Source of the DNA: Nitratireductor sp. B36
GTDB lineage: Bacteria; Pseudomonadota; Alphaproteobacteria; Rhizobiales; Rhizobiaceae
DNA: 64,000 bases
NCBI RefSeq assembly: GCF_020833685.1
Contig: NZ_JACKZY010000002.1
Coordinates: 620,001-684,000, forward strand
Direction of reading: 5' to 3'
The notes beneath the pieces were generated by a model. The model was not told the DNA's origin and searched no databases. It saw only the letters and a list, made by a program, of their open reading frames with translations. The position numbers and the translations under genes are program-made. Positions 25,498 to 33,629 of this stretch are shown here, one piece after another; position 1 is the stretch's first letter; the number at the start of each line of letters is the position of its first letter.

Positions 25498-27147
25498 ATG
25501 GCACGCCAATTCATCTACCACATGTCCGGCCTCAGCAAGGCCTATGGCTCCAAGAAGGTTCTGGAGAACGTACACCTGTCCTTCTACCCGGATGCGAAAA
25601 TCGGCATTCTTGGCCCCAACGGCGCGGGTAAATCGACCGTTCTGAGGATCATGGCCGGCCTCGACAAGGAGTTCACCGGCGAGGCGTGGCTCGCCGAAGG
25701 CGCGACCTGCGGGTATCTTCCCCAGGAGCCCCAGCTTGACCCGGCCCTCGACGTGATGGGCAATGTGATGGAGGGCGTCGCCGCCAAGAAGGCGATCCTC
25801 GACCGCTACAACGAGCTGATGATGAACTATTCCGACGAGACGGCGGAGGAGGCGTCCCAGCTTCAGGACCAGATCGACAGCCAGAACCTCTGGGATCTGG
25901 AAAGCCAGGTGGAAATGGCCATGGAGGCACTGCGTTGCCCGCCGGGCGATGCTTCCATCGAACATCTTTCCGGCGGTGAAAAGCGCCGCGTTGCGCTGTG
26001 TCAGCTCTTGCTGCGCCAGCCCGACCTGCTTCTCCTCGACGAACCGACCAACCATCTGGATGCCGAGACCACCGCATGGCTTGAAAAGCACCTGCGCGAA
26101 TATCCAGGCGCCGTGCTCATCATCACCCACGACCGCTACTTCCTCGACAATGTCACGGGCTGGATTCTCGAGCTCGACCGCGGTCGCGGCATTCCCTATG
26201 AAGGCAACTACACCGCCTATCTGGAAGCCAAAGCCAAGCGCATGCAGCAGGAGGGGCGCGAGGAAGCCGCCCGCGAAAAGGCGCTGGCGCGCGAGCGCGA
26301 ATGGATGGCGGCCAGCCCCAAGGCCCGTCAGGCCAAGTCGAAGGCCCGTATCCGCGCCTATGACGAGCTGGTCCAGTCGGCGGCCGACCGGCGGCCCGGC
26401 GACGCGCAGATCATCATTCCCGCCGGCGAGCGGCTTGGCAATGTGGTGATCGAGGCAGAAGGGCTTACCAAGGGCTATGGCGACCGCCTTCTGATCGACA
26501 ATCTCGAGTTCAAGCTGCCGCCCGGCGGCATTGTCGGCGTCATCGGTGCCAACGGCGCCGGTAAGACGACGCTCTTCCGGATGATCACCGGCCAGGAAAA
26601 GCCGGATGCCGGCGAGATCCGCATTGGTGACACCGTCAAGCTCGGCTATGTCGACCAGAGCCGCGATGCGCTCGACCCCAACAAGACGGTCTGGGAAGAG
26701 ATCTCCGGCGGCAACGACATCATCAAGCTGGGCACCCACGAGGTGAACAGCCGTGCCTATTGCTCGTCCTTTAATTTCAAGGGCGGCGATCAGCAACAGA
26801 AGGTCGGCACGCTATCCGGCGGTCAGCGCAACCGTGTTCACATGGCCAAGCTGCTCAAGGAAGGCGGCAACGTCCTGCTGCTCGACGAACCGACCAACGA
26901 TCTCGACACCGAGACGCTGGCCGCACTCGAAGACGCACTTGAAAACTTCGCCGGTTGCGCCGTTATCATCTCGCATGACCGCATGTTCCTCGACCGCCTG
27001 GCCACCCATATCCTCGCCTTCGAAGGCGACAGCCATGTGGAATGGTTCGAGGGCAATTTCGAGGACTACGAGCAGGACAAGATCCGCCGCCTCGGTCCCG
27101 ACAGTGTCAATCCGAAGCGGGTGACCTACAAGCGACTGACGCGGTAG
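25498..27147 (+). CDS. ettA: Energy-dependent translational throttle protein EttA (ABC-F)
   Basis: This 549-residue ribosome-binding ATPase has two ABC cassettes: Walker A GPNGAGKST and GANGAGKTT, signatures LSGGEKRRVALCQ and LSGGQRNRVHMAK, Walker B LLLLDEPTNHLD and LLLDEPTNDLD. The arm and linker between them (about 215-330) and the start MARQFIYHMSGLSKAYGSKKVLENVHLSFYPDAKIGILG are typical of EttA, which gates the ribosome according to ATP/ADP. ATG 25498 was chosen because it matches the EttA N-terminus; the frame stays open to 25294. Confidence 0.97.
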   Translation: MARQFIYHMSGLSKAYGSKKVLENVHLSFYPDAKIGILGPNGAGKSTVLRIMAGLDKEFTGEAWLAEGATCGYLPQEPQLDPALDVMGNVMEGVAAKKAILDRYNELMMNYSDETAEEASQLQDQIDSQNLWDLESQVEMAMEALRCPPGDASIEHLSGGEKRRVALCQLLLRQPDLLLLDEPTNHLDAETTAWLEKHLREYPGAVLIITHDRYFLDNVTGWILELDRGRGIPYEGNYTAYLEAKAKRMQQEGREEAAREKALAREREWMAASPKARQAKSKARIRAYDELVQSAADRRPGDAQIIIPAGERLGNVVIEAEGLTKGYGDRLLIDNLEFKLPPGGIVGVIGANGAGKTTLFRMITGQEKPDAGEIRIGDTVKLGYVDQSRDALDPNKTVWEEISGGNDIIKLGTHEVNSRAYCSSFNFKGGDQQQKVGTLSGGQRNRVHMAKLLKEGGNVLLLDEPTNDLDTETLAALEDALENFAGCAVIISHDRMFLDRLATHILAFEGDSHVEWFEGNFEDYEQDKIRRLGPDSVNPKRVTYKRLTR

Positions 27148-27178
27148 ACAGACCGGTCCTTGTCGATAAAATATGGCG

Positions 27179-27206
27179 GGAGGGGCTTCGGCCCCTTCAT
27201 CTTTTT
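27179..27206 (+). terminator. Rho-independent terminator of ettA
   Basis: AGGGGCTTCGGCCCCT forms a stem with a TTCG loop and is followed by TCATCTTTTT, 30 bases after the ettA stop. Confidence 0.85.
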
Positions 27207-27213
27207 GACATTT

Positions 27214-27230
27214 ACACTCTGTTTGAGTGT
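27214..27230. promoter_or_regulatory. Short palindrome upstream of FabH-like gene
   Basis: ACACTC-TGTTT-GAGTGT is a 6-bp inverted repeat in an AT-rich setting, about 100 bases before the FabH-like gene. It could be an operator of a TetR-type lipid regulator, but no regulator is nearby. Confidence 0.3.
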
Positions 27231-27330
27231 TTAAATCAGTATCGGATCGTGAACGTCCGCAGTCGTGTTTCCTTGACACTATGGCGTTTCAGCGTAAATC
27301 CGCCCCAGAAGGCAAACACAGGCACGGACC

Positions 27331-28509
27331 ATGTTGCGCACCGGCGAGCCAGAGGCTTCAGATTTCGCACCACACCACTCCAACGCCATGACGCGGGTCT
27401 GCGTTGGCGGGATTGGTGTCGAGATCCCCGAGGCATCCATCTCAAATGAAGAGCTGGTCGACAGCTTCAATGCCTGGGTCGACATGGAAAACCCGAAGAG
27501 AGAGGCGAGGGGGCTGTCACCCTTGGCCAAGTCCGACGCGGATTTCATCGAGCATGCCTCCGGCATCAAGCGCCGCCACGTCTATGAGCGCGACGGCATT
27601 CTGGATCCGAATCGCATGGCTCCCATCATTCCGGCCCGGGCCGACGATGAGCTTTCGGTCATGGCCGAGTTCGGTGCGGCGGCGGCGCGCAAGGCGCTTG
27701 ATCAGGCCGGTGTCCAGGCGCGCGATGTCGATCTCGTCATCTGCGCCTCCGCCCATCACCAGCGGCCCTATCCGGCCATCGCCATCGAAATTCAAAAGGC
27801 GCTCGGCACCAGCGGTGCGGGTTTCGACATGGGGCTTGGTTGCTCCTCGGCGCTCGCCGGTCTGCATGTGGCAACCAATCTCGTGCGCTCCGGCGCGCAT
27901 CGCCGTGTGCTCGTGGTCACGCCTGAGCTCATCACCGCGCATCTGAATTTCCGTGACCGGCAGACCCATTTCATTTTCGGAGATGCCTCCGTGGCGGTTC
28001 TGATCGAGGCGCTGGGCGCGCGCGAAGAACGTCCCGGCCACTTCGAGATTGTCGACACGCGCAGCTGGACCCAGTTCTCCAACAATATCCGCACGAATTT
28101 TGGCTTCATGAGCCGCCTTGCGCAGGATGATCCGTCCTATCTCGCCATGGAAGGCAATCTCATCAAGCAGAACGGCAACAAGGTCTTCAAGGATGTGACC
28201 ATTGCCGGCCACAAATTCATCGTCGATTTTCTGGCCGAGCATGGTCACACGCCCCAGACCATGCGCCGTTTCTGGTTGCATCAGGCCAATGCACGTATGA
28301 ATGCCATGATCCTGAAGCTCGCTTTCGGCGGCGAGGTTGGGCAGGATCGCGCGCCCACTGTGCTCGACCGGCTGGGCAACACGGCTGCTGCCGGTGCCAT
28401 TGTCGCACTGGAAGAAAACCATCGGGACATGCAGCCCGGTGAACATGGGCTGCTGTGCGCTTTCGGCGCGGGTTATTCCATCGGCGGTGCGCTGCTCAGG
28501 ATGATGTAG
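27331..28509 (+). CDS. 3-oxoacyl-ACP synthase III-like condensing enzyme
   Basis: This 392-residue thiolase-fold protein has the complete Cys-His-Asn triad of FabH enzymes: Cys171 in GLGCSSALAG, His in WLHQANARMN and Asn in LGNTAAAGAIVALEE. It is about 70 residues longer than housekeeping FabH, with extra sequence near the N-terminus (residues 50-105). That places it in a separate subfamily of uncertain substrate. It would condense an acyl-CoA or acyl-ACP with a malonyl unit. Starts at 27331 and 27388 (MTRVCVGG) are both possible; the second fits the fold better. It stands alone after the ettA terminator. Confidence 0.85.
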   Translation: MLRTGEPEASDFAPHHSNAMTRVCVGGIGVEIPEASISNEELVDSFNAWVDMENPKREARGLSPLAKSDADFIEHASGIKRRHVYERDGILDPNRMAPIIPARADDELSVMAEFGAAAARKALDQAGVQARDVDLVICASAHHQRPYPAIAIEIQKALGTSGAGFDMGLGCSSALAGLHVATNLVRSGAHRRVLVVTPELITAHLNFRDRQTHFIFGDASVAVLIEALGAREERPGHFEIVDTRSWTQFSNNIRTNFGFMSRLAQDDPSYLAMEGNLIKQNGNKVFKDVTIAGHKFIVDFLAEHGHTPQTMRRFWLHQANARMNAMILKLAFGGEVGQDRAPTVLDRLGNTAAAGAIVALEENHRDMQPGEHGLLCAFGAGYSIGGALLRMM

Positions 28510-28523
28510 GCGCTCGCTACGCT

Positions 28524-28865
28524 TTAGCTTTGCCTGGTTTCCAGCCCGTCCTCTTCTTCCGGATCGAGCAGACGTGTGGCGCGCCAGCGCGTCAACACCG
28601 TATTGATGTCATCGACAATGAAGTGGCGTGCCGCGTCCCGGTCATAGCCATCGTCCAGCATTGCGTCATAGTCGGTATGCTCGTGGCGGATATGGGTGAT
28701 GGTGGCGAGCCAGACTGCGATGGCCGGCGGCAATGTGCGCAGCTTGCGGTCATTGGCCTTGTCGCGGATAGCCTCGGCATCGGCCATCGGTGCCCAGGGA
28801 ATCAGCAATGTCAGCGCCTTGTCGACCGATTTGCGTCGCCCGGTGGAAGCCCGCTTCATCGTCAT
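28524..28865 (-). CDS. DUF2293-like protein
   Basis: This protein of about 113 residues has the block THIRHEHTDYDAMLDDGYDRDAARHFIVDDINTVLTRWR, which I recognise as DUF2293, a small family of Rhizobiales with no known function. ATG 28865 or 28859 is the likely start; the frame is open to 28958 but that would run into the ArsR operator. It is divergent from the ArsR-methyltransferase gene and may share its control region. Confidence 0.75.
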   Translation of the reverse strand: MTMKRASTGRRKSVDKALTLLIPWAPMADAEAIRDKANDRKLRTLPPAIAVWLATITHIRHEHTDYDAMLDDGYDRDAARHFIVDDINTVLTRWRATRLLDPEEEDGLETRQS

Positions 28866-28947
28866 AAAAACCTTGTTCTGCTTGGGTTCTGGGCAATTGG
28901 CGCTCTTTGCACACTGTACTGTGCCGCCTTGCCAAGCAAGTCGAAAC

Positions 28948-28969
28948 GATATAAACATATCTTTATATC
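28948..28969. promoter_or_regulatory. ArsR-type operator palindrome upstream of the methyltransferase-metF operon
   Basis: GATATAAA-N6-TTTATATC is a perfect 8-bp inverted repeat, ending 15 bases before the ArsR-methyltransferase ATG. Its form fits ArsR-type sites. I recall similar ATATAAA/TTTATAT motifs reported for SAM-cycle control in alphaproteobacteria (SahR-type regulons), so autoregulation and control of metF is a good inference. Confidence 0.75.
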
Positions 28970-28984
28970 TATTGGGAGAAACGC

Positions 28985-30004
28985 ATGCTCATGCGTCCGG
29001 CAATTCAACTCGACCAGATGGTCGACACGTTGAAAGCGGCGGCAGAAACCAGCCGCCTGCGTATCCTTGCGCTCTTGTCGCAGGGGGATCTGACCGTGAC
29101 CGACCTGACCGAAATTCTTGGTCAGTCGCAGCCGCGCGTTTCCCGCCATCTCAAGCTTCTGCTCGAGGCCCAGCTCATCCTTCGCTATCAGGAAGGCTCC
29201 TGGGCCTATTTTCGCCTGTCCGATGCCGAGGCAGCGCGCGAGTTTGTCGACGGTGTCATTGGCAGGCTGGATCGTGCCGATGCCGTCATTGAGCGTGATC
29301 TGGAGCGGCTTGCTGCCATCAAACATCGCCGCGAAGAGCGTGCGGCAGAATATTTTGCGCAGAATGCGGCGAGCTGGGATCAGATTCGCTCTTTGCACGT
29401 GCCCGACAAGGCGGTCGAGGAAGAGCTGTTGAAGCTCATCGGTGCGCGGCCGTTCCAGTCCATGGTGGATCTCGGCACCGGCACGGGGCGCATGCTGGAG
29501 CTTTTTTCCCCACTCTATCAGCGCGCTGTCGGGATCGACCTTTCGCGTGAGATGCTTGCGGTCGCCCGCTCCAATCTCGACCGCGCGGGCATTGGCCATG
29601 CACAGGTTCGGCTTGGCGATATTTCCGCCCCGCAGCTCGAGCGTGACGCCCATGACCTGGTGACCATTCACCAGGTCTTGCACTATATCGACCGGCCAGG
29701 GATTGCCATCCGTGAAGCTGCCCGGCTGTTAAGACCGGGCGGGCGGCTGGTGATCGTGGATTTCGCGCCACATGAGCATGAGTTCCTTCGTGAGGAACAT
29801 GCGCATATGCGTCTGGGGCTGGCCGATGGCCAGATCGCCGAATGGCTTGACGAGGCCGAACTGGACCTTGCTGAAACACTTGAATTTGCGCCGCAGGGTG
29901 AGGCTGGAAGAGGTCTCACGGTCAAGCTCTGGCTTGCCCGCGACCGGCGCATGCAGATTGCCGATGGCAGAGTGCCGTCATTTGCTCAAAAGGAGACGGC
30001 TTGA
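28985..30004 (+). CDS. ArsR-family regulator fused to SAM-dependent methyltransferase domain
   Basis: This 339-residue protein has an N-terminal winged-helix ArsR domain (about 10-100; ETSRLRILALLSQGDLTVTDLTEILGQSQPRVSRHLKLLLEAQLI) and a C-terminal class I methyltransferase domain (about 145-300; VDLGTGTGRMLELFSPLYQRAVGIDLS, LLRPGGRLVIVDFAPHE). Such fusions next to metF may use the SAM-binding fold to sense SAM or S-adenosylhomocysteine rather than to methylate; that is inference. A GGGAG ribosome site precedes ATG 28985. Its TGA overlaps the metF ATG, so the two are coupled. Confidence 0.93.
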   Translation: MLMRPAIQLDQMVDTLKAAAETSRLRILALLSQGDLTVTDLTEILGQSQPRVSRHLKLLLEAQLILRYQEGSWAYFRLSDAEAAREFVDGVIGRLDRADAVIERDLERLAAIKHRREERAAEYFAQNAASWDQIRSLHVPDKAVEEELLKLIGARPFQSMVDLGTGTGRMLELFSPLYQRAVGIDLSREMLAVARSNLDRAGIGHAQVRLGDISAPQLERDAHDLVTIHQVLHYIDRPGIAIREAARLLRPGGRLVIVDFAPHEHEFLREEHAHMRLGLADGQIAEWLDEAELDLAETLEFAPQGEAGRGLTVKLWLARDRRMQIADGRVPSFAQKETA

Positions 30005-30924
30005 TGCCGCAACAGCGTTTTTCCCGCCAGCCCGATGTATCCGGAAAGCTCCGCGTATCGTTCGAGTTCTTCCCTCCGAAGACGGATGCCATGGAGGCGC
30101 GTCTGTGGGAGACGGTGAAACGGCTTGAGCCGCTTTCCCCCTCGTTCGTCTCGGTCACCTATGGTGCCGGTGGTTCCACACGTGAGCGCACGGCACGCAC
30201 GGTCAAGCGCATCCTTGAGGAAACGCAACTTACGCCAGCCGCGCACATGACCTGTGTGGACGCATCGCGCGAAGACGTCGATCAGGTGGTGGGCGAGTTT
30301 GTTGATATGGGTGTGAAGCGCTTTGTGGCCCTGCGCGGCGATCCGAGTGCCGGTGTCGGAGCAGCATACCGCCCGCATCCCGATGGCTATGCCAATGGCG
30401 CTGAGCTGGTGGGTGCGATGAAGCGTCAGGGCGATCTGGACATTTCGGTCTCGGCCTATCCGGAAAAACATCCCGAAAGCCCCGATTTCGCCACTGATAT
30501 CGACATGCTCAAGCGCAAGGTCGACAATGGTGCGACGCGCGCCATTACGCAGTTCTTCTTCGACAACGATCTTTATGAGCGTTATGTCGAGCGTGCGCGC
30601 CGTGCGGGCATATACATTCCCATCGTGCCGGGTGTCCTGCCGATACACAATTTCACGCAGGTGGCGAATTTTGCCGGGCGCTGCGGCGCCAGCATTCCCG
30701 GCTGGCTTGCAGAGCGCTTCGCCGGGCTCGAAGACGAGCCGCAGATACATGCTCTTGTGGCCTCTGCGGTCGCTGCCGAACAGGTGCTCGATCTCATGGA
30801 GCGCGGCATTGAGGACTTCCATTTCTACACAATGAACCGGGCCGATCTTGTTTATGCGGTCTGCCACATGATCGGGATTCGTCCGCGTTCCGCCTCGAAA
30901 GTGGAGCAGCCTGCCGCTGCTTGA
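30004..30924 (+). CDS. metF: 5,10-methylenetetrahydrofolate reductase
   Basis: This 306-residue flavoprotein reduces methylene-THF to methyl-THF, the methyl donor for methionine synthesis. Family motifs are visible: VSFEFFPPKTD, VTYGAGGSTRERT, VALRGDPS and YPEKHPES. ATG 30004 overlaps the upstream TGA (TGATG); a TTG three bases earlier is less likely. A terminator follows the stop. metH is not in the window. Confidence 0.96.
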   Translation: MPQQRFSRQPDVSGKLRVSFEFFPPKTDAMEARLWETVKRLEPLSPSFVSVTYGAGGSTRERTARTVKRILEETQLTPAAHMTCVDASREDVDQVVGEFVDMGVKRFVALRGDPSAGVGAAYRPHPDGYANGAELVGAMKRQGDLDISVSAYPEKHPESPDFATDIDMLKRKVDNGATRAITQFFFDNDLYERYVERARRAGIYIPIVPGVLPIHNFTQVANFAGRCGASIPGWLAERFAGLEDEPQIHALVASAVAAEQVLDLMERGIEDFHFYTMNRADLVYAVCHMIGIRPRSASKVEQPAAA

Positions 30925-30927
30925 AAT

Positions 30928-30953
30928 AAAGGGCCGGATGAACCGGCCCTTTT
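30928..30953 (+). terminator. Rho-independent terminator of metF
   Basis: AAAGGGCCGG-ATGAA-CCGGCCCTTT forms a strong stem with a 3' T-run, starting three bases after the metF stop. Confidence 0.93.
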
Positions 30954-31012
30954 CGTATCATATCAACAAACTCGGATGCGCTGCCTTCCAGGTGGCTGCT
31001 CCGATCATGGAT

Positions 31013-31099
31013 TTACGGCAACACACCCATCACAAAGGCGCCGATAAACACGAATGCCGCGCAAATCATCAGTGCATTCACAGGCCGTGTCAGTCCCAT
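31013..31099 (-). CDS. 28-residue single-span membrane peptide
   Basis: This very short frame begins MGLTRPVNALMICAAF, continues as a hydrophobic span (about residues 9-26) and ends in VLP before TAA. A textbook AGGAGG ribosome site lies eight bases upstream of the ATG. The positive residue before a single hydrophobic helix suggests an N-in inner-membrane peptide. Its function is unknown. It sits alone between the metF terminator and the EamA gene. A longer upstream frame (to 31252) exists but its extra part looks non-coding. Confidence 0.7.
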   Translation of the reverse strand: MGLTRPVNALMICAAFVFIGAFVMGVLP

Positions 31100-31258
31100 G
31101 CCAAAGCCTCCTCTGCTTATTTGCAAGCCGGATTCTACGGATGGAGCGCTATCCGACAAGCGGATTTTATGCTGCGCCGCGGCAGGTTTGTGAAAAACCA
31201 ACCCGTACTGCTCGTGCTCGTTTGAAATCATTGAGCAATTGGTCTGATTCACTTTGTG

Positions 31259-32182
31259 TTAACGGATGCGAGCCTGGAACCTTCCGTCGATGATGATCAA
31301 TCCGACGGCGATTAGCACGATGCCGGCGATTTCAGAGGGAGCCAGCCGTTCACCCAGGAACAGACTTCCAAGCAATATGGCGCTCACGGGATTTAGGAAA
31401 GTGACCAGGGATGCATTGGTCGCGCCGGCGGTTGCCAGGATCCGGAAATAGATCAGATACGCGAATGCGGTAGAAAGCACGGCCAGCCCCAGGACCGCGG
31501 ACCAGATTTCGCAGGAGAACCCGGTCAGGTTATCCGGTCCGTATAGTGCGAACACCAGAGGGATCATGATGATACTCGAGGCGGTCAGCTGGCCTGTGGC
31601 GACGATGGTTGGGGGCACGCCGCGAAAACGCCGTCCATAGATGAAGGCGAGGCCATAGGAGATCGCGCCGCCGATCAGCGCGAGTTTTGCCCATAGCGGA
31701 CCGCCAAGCCCGGAGAGGACGCCCGGGCCGATCATTACGGCAGTGCCTGTAACGCCGAATGCGATGCCGGTCAGCTTCGCCGGAGTGAGCCTTTCGTCCG
31801 CAGTAAAAAAATTGGCAAGAAGAGCGGTCCAGAAAGGTGTCGTGGCATTCAACACAGCTGCAAGCCCGGCCCCCAATTGTGTCTGCCCCGTGAAGATCAG
31901 CGAAAAGGGAATGACGTTGTTGAGGAGCGCCAACACGACAAAGCCGCCGGCGAGAGGCAGAGCCATGCGGAAGGATGGTCCGCGGACGGTCAGGAAAAGA
32001 TGGAGCACGAGGGCCCCGATCGAGACGCGAAACATGACAAGCACCAAAGGCTGCATCTCACTGACAGCAATGCGCGCGAAGAAGTAGGATCCGCCCCAGA
32101 CCGTGCCCAGCAGGATGAGAAGAGCCCAGTCTTGCGTCGACATTTGATAACCGGTCGTCTGAGCGGGCGCTTGGGAAGTCAT
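31259..32182 (-). CDS. EamA/DMT-family transporter
   Basis: This 307-residue protein has ten hydrophobic segments arranged as two EamA repeats (LLILLGTVWGGSYFFARIAV at the start of the first, LALIGGAISYGLAFIYGRRF in the second). Members export amino acids, metabolites or drugs; the substrate is unknown. ATG 32182 was chosen for its GGAGG ribosome site; the frame is open to 32320. It is divergent from the decarboxylase gene, so export of a polyamine or amino acid is conceivable but not shown. The 196-base gap between them holds no clear operator. Confidence 0.9.
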   Translation of the reverse strand: MTSQAPAQTTGYQMSTQDWALLILLGTVWGGSYFFARIAVSEMQPLVLVMFRVSIGALVLHLFLTVRGPSFRMALPLAGGFVVLALLNNVIPFSLIFTGQTQLGAGLAAVLNATTPFWTALLANFFTADERLTPAKLTGIAFGVTGTAVMIGPGVLSGLGGPLWAKLALIGGAISYGLAFIYGRRFRGVPPTIVATGQLTASSIIMIPLVFALYGPDNLTGFSCEIWSAVLGLAVLSTAFAYLIYFRILATAGATNASLVTFLNPVSAILLGSLFLGERLAPSEIAGIVLIAVGLIIIDGRFQARIR

Positions 32183-32378
32183 TGTCCCTCCTTCGGTTTG
32201 GATCATTTGTCCGCTTCCTGCGTTAAGTTGCGGGGAGGGGAGCTGCCACCCGAAACCTGCCTGAAACCCAACCGACGCGGTTTTCAACCGCAATCGCTGC
32301 GGTGGAACGTTTACATGCAACGCAAATCCACTACGCTTTCCTCCCGCCCTTTGCGTTCATTCGAACCAGGAGCTGCCA

Positions 32379-33599
32379 ATGCAGATTTTTGAGACCGCCC
32401 GAGACGCTGCCCTCAAGCTACGTCCGGATGATCCGGTCTACTGCTTTCGGCCTGAAGTGCTCAAAGCCGATGCCCGCAATTTCATGGGGCAGTTTCCGGG
32501 CAAGACTGCCTATGCAGTGAAAACCAATGGCGAGAAACTCGTTCTGAAAACGCTGGCTGAGGCGGGTGTTGATGCCTTTGATGTGGCGTCTCCGGCAGAA
32601 TTTGCCGCCGTCCGCTCCGTCGCGCCCAACGCCGAAATGCTCTACATGCATCCGGTCAAGGCGCAGTCGGATATTCGCCTTGCCCTTGAAGAGTATGGCA
32701 TTCGCGTCATCGTGGTCGACCATGAGGACGAGGTGACGAAACTGATCCGGGTCGTCCGTGCCCTCGACATCGACCCCGGCTCGCTTACTGTTTTCGTACG
32801 CATTCAGACCAAAGGCCATGCAGCTTATGAACTGTCGAAGAAATTCGGAGCCGGCCCGGCGCAGGCAGTCGAGCTCTTACGCCGTCTGGATCGTCATGGC
32901 TATAAGCTCGGCCTGTGTTTCCATGTCGGGTCTCAAATCCAGGATCCGGACACTTACGAGCGCGCGCTCGCATCAGCCGACTGGGTGCGGGGCAGGGCCG
33001 GTGTCGAGCTTGCGGCCCTCGATGTCGGCGGCGGCTTCCCGGCGGAATATGGCCACGATCCCAACCGCAGGAAGCCCGAAATGCCAAGCCTTGATGAAAT
33101 CATGGCGCGGCTGCGGGCCGACATCGTGGAGTGGGGTTTTGACGATATGCCGCTCGTGGCCGAACCTGGCCGTGTCATCGTCGCGCGTGCCTTTTCGCTG
33201 ATTGTGCGCGTACTGCTGCGCAAAGGCCGCCGGCTATACATCAATGATGGCATATGGGCTTCGCTTTCGGATTCCTGGACCGGCAAGATCACACTGCCGG
33301 CCCGCTTCATTCCCGATCCCGCGATCCGCAATCGCAACGGTGATCCTGAAAAGCTGGTTCCGTTCAAGGTTTGCGGGGCCACCTGTGATTCCGTTGACAT
33401 TCTTTCGCGTCCATTCTGGTTGCCGGAAACGGTGGATACCGGCGATTGGATCGAAATCGGCCATATTGGTGCCTATTCCCTGTCGCTAAGAACCCGTTTC
33501 AACGGGTTTTATCCCGATACGTTCGTCGAGGTAAAAACACCTTTCGATGCGGGCGCAGCGCCGGAAGGCTTTGCCAGCCTCGAAACCATGGCGGACTGA
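32379..33599 (+). CDS. PLP-dependent ornithine/lysine/diaminopimelate-type decarboxylase (group IV)
   Basis: This 406-residue alanine-racemase-fold enzyme has the cofactor lysine in AYAVKTN, the glycine-rich phosphate loop LDVGGGFPAEYG, AEPGR, and the active-site CGATCDSVDIL at the C-terminal domain. It resembles alphaproteobacterial ornithine/lysine decarboxylases that make putrescine or cadaverine. Substrate preference cannot be read reliably. A GGAGCTG ribosome site lies just upstream. Confidence 0.9.
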   Translation: MQIFETARDAALKLRPDDPVYCFRPEVLKADARNFMGQFPGKTAYAVKTNGEKLVLKTLAEAGVDAFDVASPAEFAAVRSVAPNAEMLYMHPVKAQSDIRLALEEYGIRVIVVDHEDEVTKLIRVVRALDIDPGSLTVFVRIQTKGHAAYELSKKFGAGPAQAVELLRRLDRHGYKLGLCFHVGSQIQDPDTYERALASADWVRGRAGVELAALDVGGGFPAEYGHDPNRRKPEMPSLDEIMARLRADIVEWGFDDMPLVAEPGRVIVARAFSLIVRVLLRKGRRLYINDGIWASLSDSWTGKITLPARFIPDPAIRNRNGDPEKLVPFKVCGATCDSVDILSRPFWLPETVDTGDWIEIGHIGAYSLSLRTRFNGFYPDTFVEVKTPFDAGAAPEGFASLETMAD

Positions 33600-33629
33600 C
33601 CGGGCGCAAAAGGACAAGGGGAACAGTTT

